DNA from: an uncultured Gammaproteobacteria bacterium
GTDB taxonomy: Bacteria > Pseudomonadota > Gammaproteobacteria > Pseudomonadales > Azotimanducaceae_A
Assembly: GCA_913041025.1 (NCBI GenBank)
Contig: CAJWGQ010000076.1
Location: forward strand, 1-12,450
DNA: 12,450 bases
Reading direction: 5' to 3'
The notes beneath the pieces were generated by a model. That model made no database searches and had not been told where the DNA came from. It saw only the letters and a list, made by a program, of their open reading frames with translations. Positions 1 through 8,162 of this stretch are shown here, piece after piece. A program made the translations under genes and the position numbers. Within the stretch, counting starts at the first letter, position 1; each line of letters opens with the position of its first letter.

Positions 1-221
1 GAGAGAACAATGTCTTTCGTTCTGGCGATCCGGGGACTGGCTCCGAAGATTTTTCCTTCATGGCGGAAAAAGTGCCAGGTTGTTACTTGATTGTTGGTAA
101 CGGTGAAACGAGTAGTCCATTACACAATCCAAATTACGACTTCAATGATGATGCACTTGTTTATGGTGGCAGTTTTTTTGCTCGGGTGATCGAGAAGGAA
201 TTGCCTGCGGAGGCAGTATGA
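1..221 (+). CDS. M20D-type amidohydrolase (hippurate hydrolase/amidohydrolase family), C-terminal part only
   Basis: The reading frame starting at base 3 is open from the window edge to TGA at 219-221 and gives the last 72 residues of a protein whose start lies outside the window. It contains TGSEDFSFM, then a VPGCYLIVGNG stretch, then LHNPNYDFNDDAL, and a C-terminal helix. This order is typical of the C-terminus of M20D amidohydrolases (IAA-amino-acid hydrolase, hippuricase, AmhX), where the Glu of SEDF lies in the catalytic domain and the His of the LHNP motif is a metal ligand. These enzymes hydrolyse N-acyl amino acids in the cytoplasm. It is the first of four amide hydrolases of different families in the window. 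The exact substrate cannot be told from this fragment. Confidence 0.85.
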   Translation, partial: ENNVFRSGDPGTGSEDFSFMAEKVPGCYLIVGNGETSSPLHNPNYDFNDDALVYGGSFFARVIEKELPAEAV

Positions 222-296
222 CAAGAAGAGCGCGATATCAGAGATAGTTGTTGGGTTTAGTGAACTACTTGTCTATCGTTGATATGAAGGATCTTA

Positions 297-596
297 ATGC
301 CTGAGTACGGAAACTTTTCTGATCGACTAAGACAAGCTCGCGAGAGCGCTGACATGTCTGTTTTTCAGGCTGCGCAGTTCGTCAATGTTCCACCAGCAAG
401 TCTTAGCAATTGGGAGAAAGCAAACCTGGCCGGCTTCGAGATCGAATACCTCAAGAGCGGGGAGCCCAACCGGAAAGACGGTGAATATATGCCAAGTTAT
501 GTCACTGTGCATTCACTGGCGATGCTTTATGGCGTTGATCTGGATTGGCTTGTAAGCGGTATTTATTCTGTTAATGAGTCAGAGGAGAGCCAATAG
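297..596 (+). CDS. Small XRE-family helix-turn-helix protein
   Basis: A 99-residue protein with one recognisable domain. Residues about 8-40 follow the Cro/C1 pattern (RLRQARESADMSVFQAAQFV, then VPPASLSNWEK), where the second and third helices would bind DNA. Residues about 66-88 (SYVTVHSLAMLYGVDLDWLVSG) match the closing helices of XRE repressors, which commonly end in DWLLTG. Between the two halves sits an insert of roughly 20 residues rich in Gly, Glu and Lys that is not usual. There is no sensor, peptidase or dimerisation domain. GAAGGA at 286-291 is a good ribosome binding site five bases before the ATG. It lies 75 bases after the M20D fragment on the same strand and converges on the SDR gene. 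Its target is unknown; control of a neighbouring operon is possible but only inferred from position. Confidence 0.8.
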   Translation: MPEYGNFSDRLRQARESADMSVFQAAQFVNVPPASLSNWEKANLAGFEIEYLKSGEPNRKDGEYMPSYVTVHSLAMLYGVDLDWLVSGIYSVNESEESQ

Positions 597-599
597 GCG

Positions 600-631
600 A
601 ACTCAAGAAGAGCTTTTCTAGTAGCTGAGTT
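600..631. terminator. Possible weak bidirectional terminator hairpin between convergent genes
   Basis: AACTCA at 600-605 pairs perfectly with TGAGTT at 626-631, and an inner AGAA/TTCT pairing (606-609 with 616-619) can form within it, leaving a one-sided bulge. It lies in the 43-base gap between the stop of the HTH gene and the stop of the convergent SDR gene, where a shared terminator would be expected. There is no run of T after it in either direction, and GC content of the stem is low, so the call is tentative. Confidence 0.3.
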
Positions 632-639
632 TGGCAATA

Positions 640-1389
640 TTAGATTGTTCTACCTCCATCGATTTCCAAAGCAGTACCTGTCACCAAAGACGATTCGTCA
701 CTACACAGATAGACGGCGGCTCTGCCTAAATCTTCCGGGGTTGAGAATCGGCCAAGCGGGATTGTAGAAAGAAATTTTTCTCTCATTTCGGGCGTATCTT
801 CGCCCATGAAAGTCGACAGCAGAGGAGTTTCTCCAGCGACTGGGTTTATCGCATTTACTCGGATATTGAAAGGCGCCAATTCAATCGCCATGGATTTTGT
901 GGCCGTGATTACCCATCCTTTGCTTGCGTTATACCAGGTCAGATTTGGTCGAGGACTAATTCCTGCTGTGGAGGCGATATTTAAGATGTTGCCCTGGCCT
1001 TTGGCTTTCATTATCGGCACCACCAGATTGCTGGTTAGATAAATGCCTTTCATATTAACTTGAAAAATACGATCAAACTGTTCTTCTGAGAGCTCGTCTA
1101 AAGGCGTAGGTTCATGGCCAATTCCAGCATTATTTACCAGTACGTCTATCTTACCGGACCAATCAATAATTTTATCCACTGCCTGGCTCAGGCTAGATTT
1201 GTCACTGATGTCGACGTGAATGGGGAGACATTGCTCTCCAAGTTCTTTAGCAATCGATTCCGCGGCCTCTTGGTTAATGTCCAGCAGAACGACCCTTGCT
1301 CCCTCTTCGCTAAATTGCTTTGCGATTCCTGCACCAAAACCCGACCCGCCGCCTGTTACGATAGCTACCATATCGCGCATTCGATTCAT
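640..1389 (-). CDS. Short-chain dehydrogenase/reductase (SDR, classical type)
   Basis: A 249-residue classical SDR, an NAD(P)-dependent oxidoreductase acting on an alcohol or ketone in the cytoplasm. The cofactor motif TGGGSGFG is at residues 12-19 and Asp37 at the end of the second strand favours NAD(H) over NADP(H). NNAG is at 86-89, Asn112 in the active-site helix, catalytic Ser140, and YNASK at 153-157 with catalytic Tyr153 and Lys157. The C-terminus ends in the usual DGG segment. Length is normal and all catalytic residues are present. The start codon overlaps the stop of the upstream M20 gene by four bases (ATGA at 1386-1389), so the two are translationally coupled as the third and second genes of an operon. 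The substrate cannot be assigned; annotations such as 3-oxoacyl-ACP reductase or glucose dehydrogenase would be over-specific. Confidence 0.92.
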   Translation of the reverse strand: MNRMRDMVAIVTGGGSGFGAGIAKQFSEEGARVVLLDINQEAAESIAKELGEQCLPIHVDISDKSSLSQAVDKIIDWSGKIDVLVNNAGIGHEPTPLDELSEEQFDRIFQVNMKGIYLTSNLVVPIMKAKGQGNILNIASTAGISPRPNLTWYNASKGWVITATKSMAIELAPFNIRVNAINPVAGETPLLSTFMGEDTPEMREKFLSTIPLGRFSTPEDLGRAAVYLCSDESSLVTGTALEIDGGRTI

Positions 1390-2660
1390 TTTTTCTTACC
1401 GCGCAAGAGGTCGTCTAGGGCTAAGCCCATCACGCAAGCAGAGTCGATCATGTCGGAGATGTTGACGTATTCGTCTGCCTGATGCGCTAGGGTCAGAATT
1501 CCTGGTCCATATGCGATGCAATCTTCGAGTTTACCAATCCGATCGATGTGTTTCTGGTCGTAGGTTCCCGGTGAGACTACCATCTCGGGTGGGGACCCTA
1601 TTACTTCATTGACGGCTTTTTTGACTGCCTGGACCACGGGTGCTTCTTCAGGTGTGAGCGACGGTATGACTTCGAAGAGGTCCCTAAGTTTGAACAGAAA
1701 TCCTTCTCTGTCAGCAGTGAGATCTTCAAGTATTGAGGAAATCTCTCGTTTAACATCTTCCAGCTTCTCTTCGATTAAGAAGCGACGATCAATTATGATT
1801 CGACAAGAATCTGCAACCAGAGGTGAGGGCAGGCCTTCAAATTCTTCGCTTTCCCCCCCATGGATCGAATTAATGTTGAGCGTTGATTCTTTTGCGCCGT
1901 CTGGGACCACTGGCATGTCGGTTCTTTTGCTTTTTAGGACTGGGTACAGTTCTTTTTCGAAACGATCGAGTAAAGCATGCATATGTCTGATCGCACTATC
2001 GCCATCAAAGGGCATGGAGCCATGAGCGATTTTCCCTAATGTTTCGATCTCTGCCCACCAAACTCCTCGGTGGCCTAAACATATTCGGTCTTTGTTAAGA
2101 GGCTCAGGAATGATTACGTGGTCTACTCTTGGTTTGGCGAGGATCCCTTTTTCGGCGAGATAACCAACGCCGCCATACCCTCCAGTCTCCTCGTCTGCGG
2201 TACCAGATAGTTCGATGCTACCCGCAAACTTAGGGTTTAACTCGAGGTACGATTCAACGGCGATGATCGAGGCAGCTAGCCCTCCCTTCATATCGCAGGA
2301 GCCCCTGCCGTAAATTTTGTCGCCGACCACCTTGCCTTCAAAGGGAGGTTGGGTCCAGCCTGAACCGACTGCCACTACGTCAATGTGTGAATTAAAGTGG
2401 ACGCAGGGTCCCTGGCCATTGCTGATATTGGCGACGATGTTCTGGCGTGGGTACTCGTCGTTATCGCCTGGCGTGCCTATTGCACGGATGATCTGAGTCT
2501 TAAAACCCCTTGATTTGAATCGTTTGTTGAGATATTCCACACAATCCGAATAAAACTCTCCTGGAGGATTTACGGTGGGTATCCTGATGAGATCCTGAGT
2601 CAACGAGACTAGATCCTCTTTTTTTTCTTCTATCCGTTGGCGAAATTTGGATTGCTCCAT
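1386..2660 (-). CDS. M20 family metallopeptidase (ArgE/DapE-like deacylase)
   Basis: A 424-residue zinc-dependent amidase or peptidase of the ArgE/DapE/CPG2 group. Metal site residues are visible in order: His92 in NSHIDVV with Asp94, bridging Asp123 in GRGSCDMKGG, Glu157-Glu158 in TADEETGG (general base and ligand), Glu186 in IIPEPLN, and His393 in LAHQADEY near the C-terminus. The dimerisation domain lies between about 200 and 320, including the AHGSMPFDGDSAI segment. Such enzymes remove acyl groups from amino acids or cleave dipeptides in the cytoplasm. The gene starts two bases after the stop of the P1 peptidase gene and overlaps the SDR gene by four bases, so it is the middle gene of a three-gene operon. 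It is not placed with arginine or lysine biosynthesis genes, so a catabolic or salvage role is more likely than ArgE or DapE proper. Confidence 0.92.
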   Translation of the reverse strand: MEQSKFRQRIEEKKEDLVSLTQDLIRIPTVNPPGEFYSDCVEYLNKRFKSRGFKTQIIRAIGTPGDNDEYPRQNIVANISNGQGPCVHFNSHIDVVAVGSGWTQPPFEGKVVGDKIYGRGSCDMKGGLAASIIAVESYLELNPKFAGSIELSGTADEETGGYGGVGYLAEKGILAKPRVDHVIIPEPLNKDRICLGHRGVWWAEIETLGKIAHGSMPFDGDSAIRHMHALLDRFEKELYPVLKSKRTDMPVVPDGAKESTLNINSIHGGESEEFEGLPSPLVADSCRIIIDRRFLIEEKLEDVKREISSILEDLTADREGFLFKLRDLFEVIPSLTPEEAPVVQAVKKAVNEVIGSPPEMVVSPGTYDQKHIDRIGKLEDCIAYGPGILTLAHQADEYVNISDMIDSACVMGLALDDLLRGKKK

Positions 2661-2662
2661 TG

Positions 2663-3616
2663 TTAGGATGTTCCTTTTTCGGCCTGATACGCTGCCACGG
2701 CGATTGCTCTTGTCGTTAGGTTTGCAGCAATAACAGATAGTTCGAGTAATTTGTCCTCACTAAATTCGATCTGACTTGTCGACGCGGTAAATATCAGATC
2801 TCCATCAGCCATCGTATGGACCGGGTACAAAGCGCGAGCAAAGCCATCATGTGCGGTGATGCTGACTCGTTTTGCTTGGGAAGGCGTAAGACAAAGATCG
2901 GTTACGATGATCGCTAATGTCGTATTTGCACCAGCAACAAGTTGTCCGCTTTTTAAACGTCCGACTTTAGCGTCTGCCGGCCAGGGAGTAGGGAAACCAA
3001 GACCGCCAAATTCCTCGTCCTCTTCAAAGGGAGCCGCCCAATAATGTTTTGTATTCCCGATCAGCGGGCTGCCTACAGCATTTAACGCTACCATGGCCAG
3101 TATGTGACCATCCGCAAACCTAGCGCTGGCCATCCCAAACCCTCCTTTAGTATTGGCTGTAGATGCGCCAAATGCCGCGCCTGCTCTGCCGAGAGCTACT
3201 CGATTGCTGGCCTGTGAGGTTGCTTCATATCCGAGCTCTCGGTAGGGAGAGAATCTTCCCCATTCCTTTTTTCCTTCGTTTCGCATATCAAATAAGATTG
3301 CCGCGGGTACGATGGGAATGCTGACAGGATCGATAAAAATGCCTCTACCTTCCTCTTTTAACTTGGCCTGGCACCCGCCTGCAGCATCCAGACCGAACGC
3401 CGACCCTCCAGACAAGACAATTGCGTCGACTTTGGATACCGCATATTCCGGATTAAGTAGCTCCGTTTCGCGAGTGCCAGGCGAGGCTCCCATGATATGC
3501 ACTGCCGCAACAGCAGGTTCATCAAATACGCAAGCCGTGGTTCCTGTGACCACCGCGATGTCTTCAGCGTGTCCTACTTTGAATCCCGGAAAGGGTAGTT
3601 CATAAATCTTCGTCAT
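2663..3616 (-). CDS. P1 (S58, DmpA/NylC-type) peptidase, self-processing N-terminal nucleophile hydrolase
   Basis: A 317-residue member of the P1/S58 family, which includes beta-peptidyl aminopeptidases (BapA, DmpA) and nylon oligomer hydrolase NylC. The N-terminal part carries the family signature VGHAED, TGTTACVFDEPAVAAVHIMGASPGTRET with adjacent LLNPEYAVSKVDAIVLSGG, SAFGLDAAGG, and VPIVPAAILFD. The later segment GANTTLAIIVTD places Asn231-Thr232 where NylC-like members cut themselves to release a new N-terminal Thr or Ser nucleophile, so the mature enzyme is probably an alpha/beta dimer of about 231 and 86 residues. No signal peptide is seen. It is the first gene of the operon with the M20 peptidase and SDR. 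The start ATG at 3614-3616 has only a weak ribosome binding site. The natural substrate is unknown; D-amino-terminal or beta-peptides, or cyclic and linear amides, are plausible from the family. Confidence 0.9.
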   Translation of the reverse strand: MTKIYELPFPGFKVGHAEDIAVVTGTTACVFDEPAVAAVHIMGASPGTRETELLNPEYAVSKVDAIVLSGGSAFGLDAAGGCQAKLKEEGRGIFIDPVSIPIVPAAILFDMRNEGKKEWGRFSPYRELGYEATSQASNRVALGRAGAAFGASTANTKGGFGMASARFADGHILAMVALNAVGSPLIGNTKHYWAAPFEEDEEFGGLGFPTPWPADAKVGRLKSGQLVAGANTTLAIIVTDLCLTPSQAKRVSITAHDGFARALYPVHTMADGDLIFTASTSQIEFSEDKLLELSVIAANLTTRAIAVAAYQAEKGTS

Positions 3617-3690
3617 GGTTCAGTTTAGGCGAAATTTGCTATCGAACTCTACTACTTTGACTGTTATGTTACTTAGTATTAAAAAATGGG

Positions 3691-4848
3691 TTGTGGCAGC
3701 TTATGGGGACTCCGCAGGAAAGAGCAAAAAGTCTTTTGGGACTGGTGCGAGAGCACGCAGATGCAAGTGAAACTCAGCGACATCTTAAAAGCGAGGTGGC
3801 TAATGCTTTTGCGCGGGAAGGCTTGTTTCGAATTGCCGCGCCCATCGATTTTTTTGGGTCGGAGCAAGACCCCGTTACCCAAATAGAGACGATAGAAACG
3901 ATCGCCTCTGTCGACGGCAGTGCAGCGTGGAATTTAATGATCGGCATTGAGACCTTCGGACTTATTGCTCCTGGTTTCACCCACTGTCGTGAATTGATCG
4001 AAGATCAAAGTGTCATCATGTGCAGTTCTACTGCGTCGGCAGGCAGAGCTGAAAAAGTTGATGGAGGCTATCGAGTGACGGGGCGATGGGGGTTTTGTAG
4101 CGGTTGTCATAATAGTGACCTGTTCGGAGCGACTGTTTTTATTTATGAAAACGGGGAAAGAGAAGAGAGTGGCCACCAGTATTTGGTGGTTCCTAAAGCC
4201 CAATTTGAGATACTCGATACATGGCACACCGCTGGTTTGTGCGGCTCAGGGTCGCATGATGTCGTGCTAGAAGATGTGTTTGTTCCAGAAGAACGTTTGG
4301 TCGCGCCATTGGGGAAAGTCCAGCATCAGTCCGCCCTGTTAAGAATGCCGTTTAGAAGTAGACTTTGTTATAACAAAGTGGCGATTGCTTTTGGCTTGGC
4401 AAGATCAGCACTGGATAGTTTTGTAGAACTGGCTGAGGGGAAAGTGCCACGTTTTACCAGCAAATCATTGAAAAATAGAGGTTGGGCTCAGAGAGCAATA
4501 GCAGAATCTGAGGTCCGAGTGCGCTCTGCTCGTGCTTTGGTGATTGAACTTGTTGAATCGTTATGGGAGAAGGCCCGGCTTGATCAACCTGTTTCTGATA
4601 AAGAAGCCGCGATTTTCCAGTTAGCGTGTTCCGATGCGGTTCGAGGTTGCATCGCATCAGTAAATCAACTGGTCGAGGCTGCAGGGACTACCGCGAATCA
4701 AAAGGGGCACCCCTTGGAACGAATAGCGCGAGATATTCAGGTGGTGGGTCAGCACCAAACCGTTGCTCCTCATCATATTGAGGATGCGGGCAGAGTTCTG
4801 CTGGGGATACCTGCTGTCGATGCGATGCTGGCCAATATGCCTAGCTAA
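3691..4848 (+). CDS. Acyl-CoA dehydrogenase-fold flavin-dependent monooxygenase (DszC/HpaB/HsaA-like)
   Basis: A protein of 385 residues from TTG at 3691, or 381 from the ATG at 3703, which I cannot rank because neither has a clear ribosome binding site. The fold is that of acyl-CoA dehydrogenase, but sequence features point to the two-component flavin monooxygenase branch: GRWGFCSGCHNSD at 131-143 in the flavin-binding sheet, GLCGSGSHDVVLEDVFVPEE at 182-201, and a C-terminal GHPLERIARDIQVVGQHQ stretch at 339-356 with conserved Arg, Asp and His. The acyl-CoA dehydrogenase hallmarks IYxGxxEIQ are missing. Known relatives (DszC, HsaA, IacA, the HPA hydroxylase oxygenase) use reduced flavin delivered by a separate reductase, and no such reductase is seen here. 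It is divergent from the P1 operon and lies 106 bases upstream of the amidohydrolase gene. The substrate is unknown. Confidence 0.85.
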   Translation: MWQLMGTPQERAKSLLGLVREHADASETQRHLKSEVANAFAREGLFRIAAPIDFFGSEQDPVTQIETIETIASVDGSAAWNLMIGIETFGLIAPGFTHCRELIEDQSVIMCSSTASAGRAEKVDGGYRVTGRWGFCSGCHNSDLFGATVFIYENGEREESGHQYLVVPKAQFEILDTWHTAGLCGSGSHDVVLEDVFVPEERLVAPLGKVQHQSALLRMPFRSRLCYNKVAIAFGLARSALDSFVELAEGKVPRFTSKSLKNRGWAQRAIAESEVRVRSARALVIELVESLWEKARLDQPVSDKEAAIFQLACSDAVRGCIASVNQLVEAAGTTANQKGHPLERIARDIQVVGQHQTVAPHHIEDAGRVLLGIPAVDAMLANMPS

Positions 4849-4879
4849 GTAGTTGCCATTTGAGTGTCGCGTGGAAAGC

Positions 4880-4907
4880 TTGTCAAAAGTGGATTGGACT
4901 GTAATAT
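4880..4907 (+). promoter_or_regulatory. Candidate sigma70 promoter before the amidohydrolase gene
   Basis: TTGTCA at 4880-4885 matches five of six bases of the -35 consensus, followed by a 16-base spacer and TAATAT at 4902-4907, which matches four of six -10 positions and has TG directly in front of it. Transcription would begin near 4914, about 40 bases before the ribosome binding site AGGAG at 4947-4951. It is found by eye only, so the gene might equally be read through from the monooxygenase. Confidence 0.35.
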
Positions 4908-4957
4908 TTTGGAATAGGTGTAAGAGCATAGAGTAGAAAAGAGTAGAGGAGAGAGTG

Positions 4958-6640
4958 ATGACATATGACGTGTTAATTAAGGGCGGTATAGTTGTTGATG
5001 GATCTGGTGCTGATCGATTTCGAGCCGACGTCGCGATCGATTCAGGCAGAATAGCTGCAATCGGGGACAACCTAGGTACGGCAAAGCGTACGATTGATGC
5101 TGCAGGTAAGCTTGTTACTCCGGGTTTCGTAGATATTCACACCCATCTAGACGCTCAGATTGCATGGGATCCTATTGCCTCATCATCATGTTTTCATGGT
5201 GTAACCTCTGTTGTTCTGGGTAACTGCGGAGTGACGTTCGCACCTTGTAAACCAGAAGACCGGGATTACCTGGCTCAACTAATGGAATCGGTGGAGGATA
5301 TTCCGGCGAATAGTATTCATGCCGGACTGCCCTGGGACTGGGAGACCTATGGCGAATACCTCGATTCGCTTGAGACAATGGACAAAGGGGTTAATGTTGG
5401 CGGTATGGTTGGACACTGCGCTGTTCGCTATCACGCTATGGGAGAGCGATCACTAGATGAAGCGCCCGCGAACGATGATGACCTGAAGAAAATTACCTCT
5501 TTGGTGGATGAGGCGATCCGCAGCGGCGCGTTAGGGTTTTCTACTTCTCGGACCTTTATGCACCGAGTGCCCGATGGCCGTTTTGTGCCTGGAACCCATG
5601 CGGACCCGAATGAAATGCTTGCTATTGGTTCTGTTTTGGGGCGTCATAAAAAAGGAGTATTTGAGGCAGCAGCTCGTCTGGGAGAGCGTGATGCTGAAGA
5701 TTTACCGAACACTCGCGCTGAAATTGCCTGGATGGGCGAAGTATCACGGCAAAATAACCTTAATCTTACCTTTGGCTTGGTCCACAGTTTTCGGCGTCCG
5801 GAGCTGTACAAACGCGTGATCGAGTTTGTCGAAGAAGAAAACGCCAAAGGCGCTTGTTTGAGGCCACAAACTACCTCGCGAGGGGTTGGCGGCTTGTTTG
5901 CCCTGGACCACCGAACACCATTTGATGCTTCTACTAGCTGGAAGATGTTGAAAGATAAATCGTTTTCAGAACGACTAGCCATGCTCGAGGTTGAAAGTGT
6001 CCGAAACAGTCTGTGTGATTTAGACGCTGAGCCACAGCTTAATTTTGATATTTCCTATTTGCTCTTTGATGATGCCGTGGATTATCGACACGATTATGAA
6101 AATTCTCTGACGGCGCACGCGAAAAGAATGAACCTCAGCCCGGTTGAAGCGTTTATTCAGTTAAATCGACAGCACAAAGGAAGGGTCGTGATTTACCATC
6201 CAGGTCTCAATCAGAGTATGGAAGCCATAGAGGAGATGCTCGTCAATCCAACCGTAGCAATGGGGTTAGCTGATTCCGGAGCGCATGTGGGGCAGATCAT
6301 GGACGCGAGCTCTCCTACATGGTTATTGAGCTATTGGGTGAGAGAACGCGGGGTTTTGAGCTTAGAAGAAGCGATCAGAGGTTGGACTTCAGATACAGCA
6401 AATCTCTTTGGAATCAAAGAGCGAGGTATTTTGAAGGAGGGCGCTTACGCCGATTTGAATGTCATTGATCTAGATAATCTAGCTATTGATCTGCCAGAGT
6501 ATAAGCATGATTTTCCTGGCGGAGCTGGCCGGTATGTGCAGACTGGGCGAGGGTATGACTATGTGCTGGTCAATGGGCAAGTGTTCATGGAGTCAGGCGA
6601 ACACTCTGGTGCCTTGTCAGGACAGATGCTGCGAAGCTAG
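4958..6640 (+). CDS. N-acyl-D-amino-acid deacylase-like amidohydrolase
   Basis: A 560-residue amidohydrolase-superfamily protein of the D-aminoacylase group. I prefer ATG at 4958 to GTG at 4955 because AGGAG at 4947-4951 is then six bases away. Numbered from that ATG, the N-terminal beta-sandwich with DVLIKGGIVVDGSG is followed by the metal motif VDIHTHLD (His61, His63), then VVLGNCGVTFAPC with Cys90 at the position of the metal-bridging Cys of D-aminoacylase. GALGFSTSR lies near 190-198 and DSGAH begins with catalytic Asp439. The C-terminus returns to the sandwich with GILKEGAYADLNVIDLD. The canonical His of the D-aminoacylase THMR motif is not obvious; the matching stretch reads GVFEAAA, as in divergent members. 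The enzyme should hydrolyse an amide or ring amide in the cytoplasm, but D-amino acid specificity is not proven. It converges on the MATE gene with a 42-base gap. Confidence 0.88.
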   Translation: MTYDVLIKGGIVVDGSGADRFRADVAIDSGRIAAIGDNLGTAKRTIDAAGKLVTPGFVDIHTHLDAQIAWDPIASSSCFHGVTSVVLGNCGVTFAPCKPEDRDYLAQLMESVEDIPANSIHAGLPWDWETYGEYLDSLETMDKGVNVGGMVGHCAVRYHAMGERSLDEAPANDDDLKKITSLVDEAIRSGALGFSTSRTFMHRVPDGRFVPGTHADPNEMLAIGSVLGRHKKGVFEAAARLGERDAEDLPNTRAEIAWMGEVSRQNNLNLTFGLVHSFRRPELYKRVIEFVEEENAKGACLRPQTTSRGVGGLFALDHRTPFDASTSWKMLKDKSFSERLAMLEVESVRNSLCDLDAEPQLNFDISYLLFDDAVDYRHDYENSLTAHAKRMNLSPVEAFIQLNRQHKGRVVIYHPGLNQSMEAIEEMLVNPTVAMGLADSGAHVGQIMDASSPTWLLSYWVRERGVLSLEEAIRGWTSDTANLFGIKERGILKEGAYADLNVIDLDNLAIDLPEYKHDFPGGAGRYVQTGRGYDYVLVNGQVFMESGEHSGALSGQMLRS

Positions 6641-6682
6641 TACTCTGAGGATTCTGAAATTCCATTATAAAGTGTCGAACTG

Positions 6683-8071
6683 CTACCACTTTACTTCGTG
6701 CGTAGCCAGTTGAAGTGCTTTACGAGGATTGTCAGTCAATTTGGATAATCTGAGCGTCGCGAAAATGGCCACACAGGTTAATCCTAGGGCCATGCCAGTC
6801 CAATAACCGGCCGCCCCTTGAAGTGCCGAGATAGGACCATGAGCAAAATAATGCCCAATGGGTAAAGCCACGCACCAGTAGCCTATCAACCCAAATATCA
6901 TGGGAACGAAGGTATCTTTATATCCCCTGAGACAGCCGAGCGCGACAGCTTGCGTATCATCGACTATCTGATAAACAGCGAGGAAAATCATCAAATAAGC
7001 GGCCACGTTGATCACCTCGATGTCGGTCGTGTAGAGACTGACTAGTTCGTACCGCCAAAATATAATCAGCAAACTGACGACCACAGCGTATGCCAGACAA
7101 AATTGAATCGCGGCGGTCGCTGCATCTCTTGCTAGATCGAAATCACGAGCACCGATGTGAAAACCGATCCTGATGCCAGCGGCTGTGCCGAAGCTCATTG
7201 GGATTACGAAGGTCAACCAATTCAGGTTGAAGGCAACGCTATTGGCAGCTACTTCTTTGACACTGATCCCTGCCACTAAGAACGATATAACGGAAAATAT
7301 AGCCATCTCTAGAAATACAGATAAGCCGATTGGCTGACCAACTAGAAACAGACGTTTGACCGATTCTAATTTTGGTTTTCTTGATGAGGTGAAGAAGGTC
7401 GTCTTCCTGAAAAAAGGCCGATTGATTACTATTAGCATTAACACGAGCTGAACCCACCATACAATGGCAGTAGCTCGGCCACAGCCAGCGCCGCCCAGCT
7501 CCGGTAATCCAAAGTGTCCATAGATAAATCCATAATTTAGTATGGCATTCACGGGGATAATTGAGGCCGCAATTAGCATCGGAGGGATTGTATGGCCCAG
7601 TCCTTCACAGGAGTGTCTAAAGGCGGTATAGACGACCAGGGCTGGAACGCCCCAGGAAGCTGCTTTGAGATATTCGGTCGCAATCCTTGTGACTTCTGGG
7701 TCAACTTGCATCAGAACAAATATCGGCTCCAGATTATTTAATATTAGGAGTAAAAAAATAGCTGCGATTGCAGCAATCCATAGACCTTGCCACACTTGAT
7801 GGCCGATGGCTGAAAGTTGGCTGGCTCCCCGTAGCTGGGAGACCATTGGTGTTAGTGCCATAGAGCTGCCAGCAACAAGTAAGTAGAAGGGCCATATCAG
7901 ATTTGAACCAAGCGCCACCGCTGCCAAATCGGTGGCGCTATACCGACCCGCCATCAGTGTGTCTAAAAAGCCGGTTGCCATAATGCACAGCTGACCAAGA
8001 ATGACGGGCCATCCCAATTTTAATATGGGTTTGAGCTCTTTAAAGTGATCGCCCTTGCGAAACAGTATCAT
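6683..8071 (-). CDS. MATE family efflux transporter (NorM-like)
   Basis: A 462-residue inner-membrane protein with about twelve hydrophobic segments in two similar halves, the pattern of MATE transporters, which export cationic drugs or metabolites in exchange for Na+ or H+. The first half begins LKLGWPVILGQLCIMATGFLDTLMAGRYSATDLAAVALGS, with a segment that is characteristic of bacterial NorM-type proteins, and carries PMVSQLRGA. The second half begins near VGQPIGLSVFLEMAIFSVIS and includes TAAGIRIGFHIGARD and a DDTQAVALGCLRGYKDT segment, which is conserved in NorM proteins. Length is normal (NorM about 455-460). It lies 91 bases after the TauD-like gene on the same strand and may have its own promoter. 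The start ATG at 8069-8071 has a poor ribosome binding site. The substrate is not predictable. Confidence 0.93.
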   Translation of the reverse strand: MILFRKGDHFKELKPILKLGWPVILGQLCIMATGFLDTLMAGRYSATDLAAVALGSNLIWPFYLLVAGSSMALTPMVSQLRGASQLSAIGHQVWQGLWIAAIAAIFLLLILNNLEPIFVLMQVDPEVTRIATEYLKAASWGVPALVVYTAFRHSCEGLGHTIPPMLIAASIIPVNAILNYGFIYGHFGLPELGGAGCGRATAIVWWVQLVLMLIVINRPFFRKTTFFTSSRKPKLESVKRLFLVGQPIGLSVFLEMAIFSVISFLVAGISVKEVAANSVAFNLNWLTFVIPMSFGTAAGIRIGFHIGARDFDLARDAATAAIQFCLAYAVVVSLLIIFWRYELVSLYTTDIEVINVAAYLMIFLAVYQIVDDTQAVALGCLRGYKDTFVPMIFGLIGYWCVALPIGHYFAHGPISALQGAAGYWTGMALGLTCVAIFATLRLSKLTDNPRKALQLATHEVKW

Positions 8072-8162
8072 TGTTATTCGCTTAGAAAGGAGTGACTAAC
8101 ATGAAGTCAGACAACACCGCTATGCTCTTAAGTTGTTTCGATGTAGGTAAGCGGATTCTTTA

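Noticed and set aside
1609..2025. Plus-strand open frame of 138 codons inside the M20 gene
   Set aside because: Ser/Arg-rich antisense shadow of a gene with complete metal-binding motifs.
3657..3682. TTGACT ... TATTAA as a promoter for the flavin monooxygenase gene
   Set aside because: The spacer is only 14 bases and other pairings give poor -10 boxes; the transcript would start almost at the start codon. Not strong enough to annotate.
4657..5070. Minus-strand open frame of 137 codons across the monooxygenase/amidohydrolase junction
   Set aside because: It runs antisense to two well-supported genes, has low-complexity composition and no recognisable motifs.
6641..6682. Terminator between the convergent amidohydrolase and MATE genes
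   Set aside because: Only a short imperfect GGA/TCC pairing is present, with no GC-rich stem or T run.
8117..8154. CCGCT/AGCGG inverted repeat between the MATE and TauD-like genes
   Set aside because: Five pairs around a 28-base loop with no T tract; not a credible terminator or operator.
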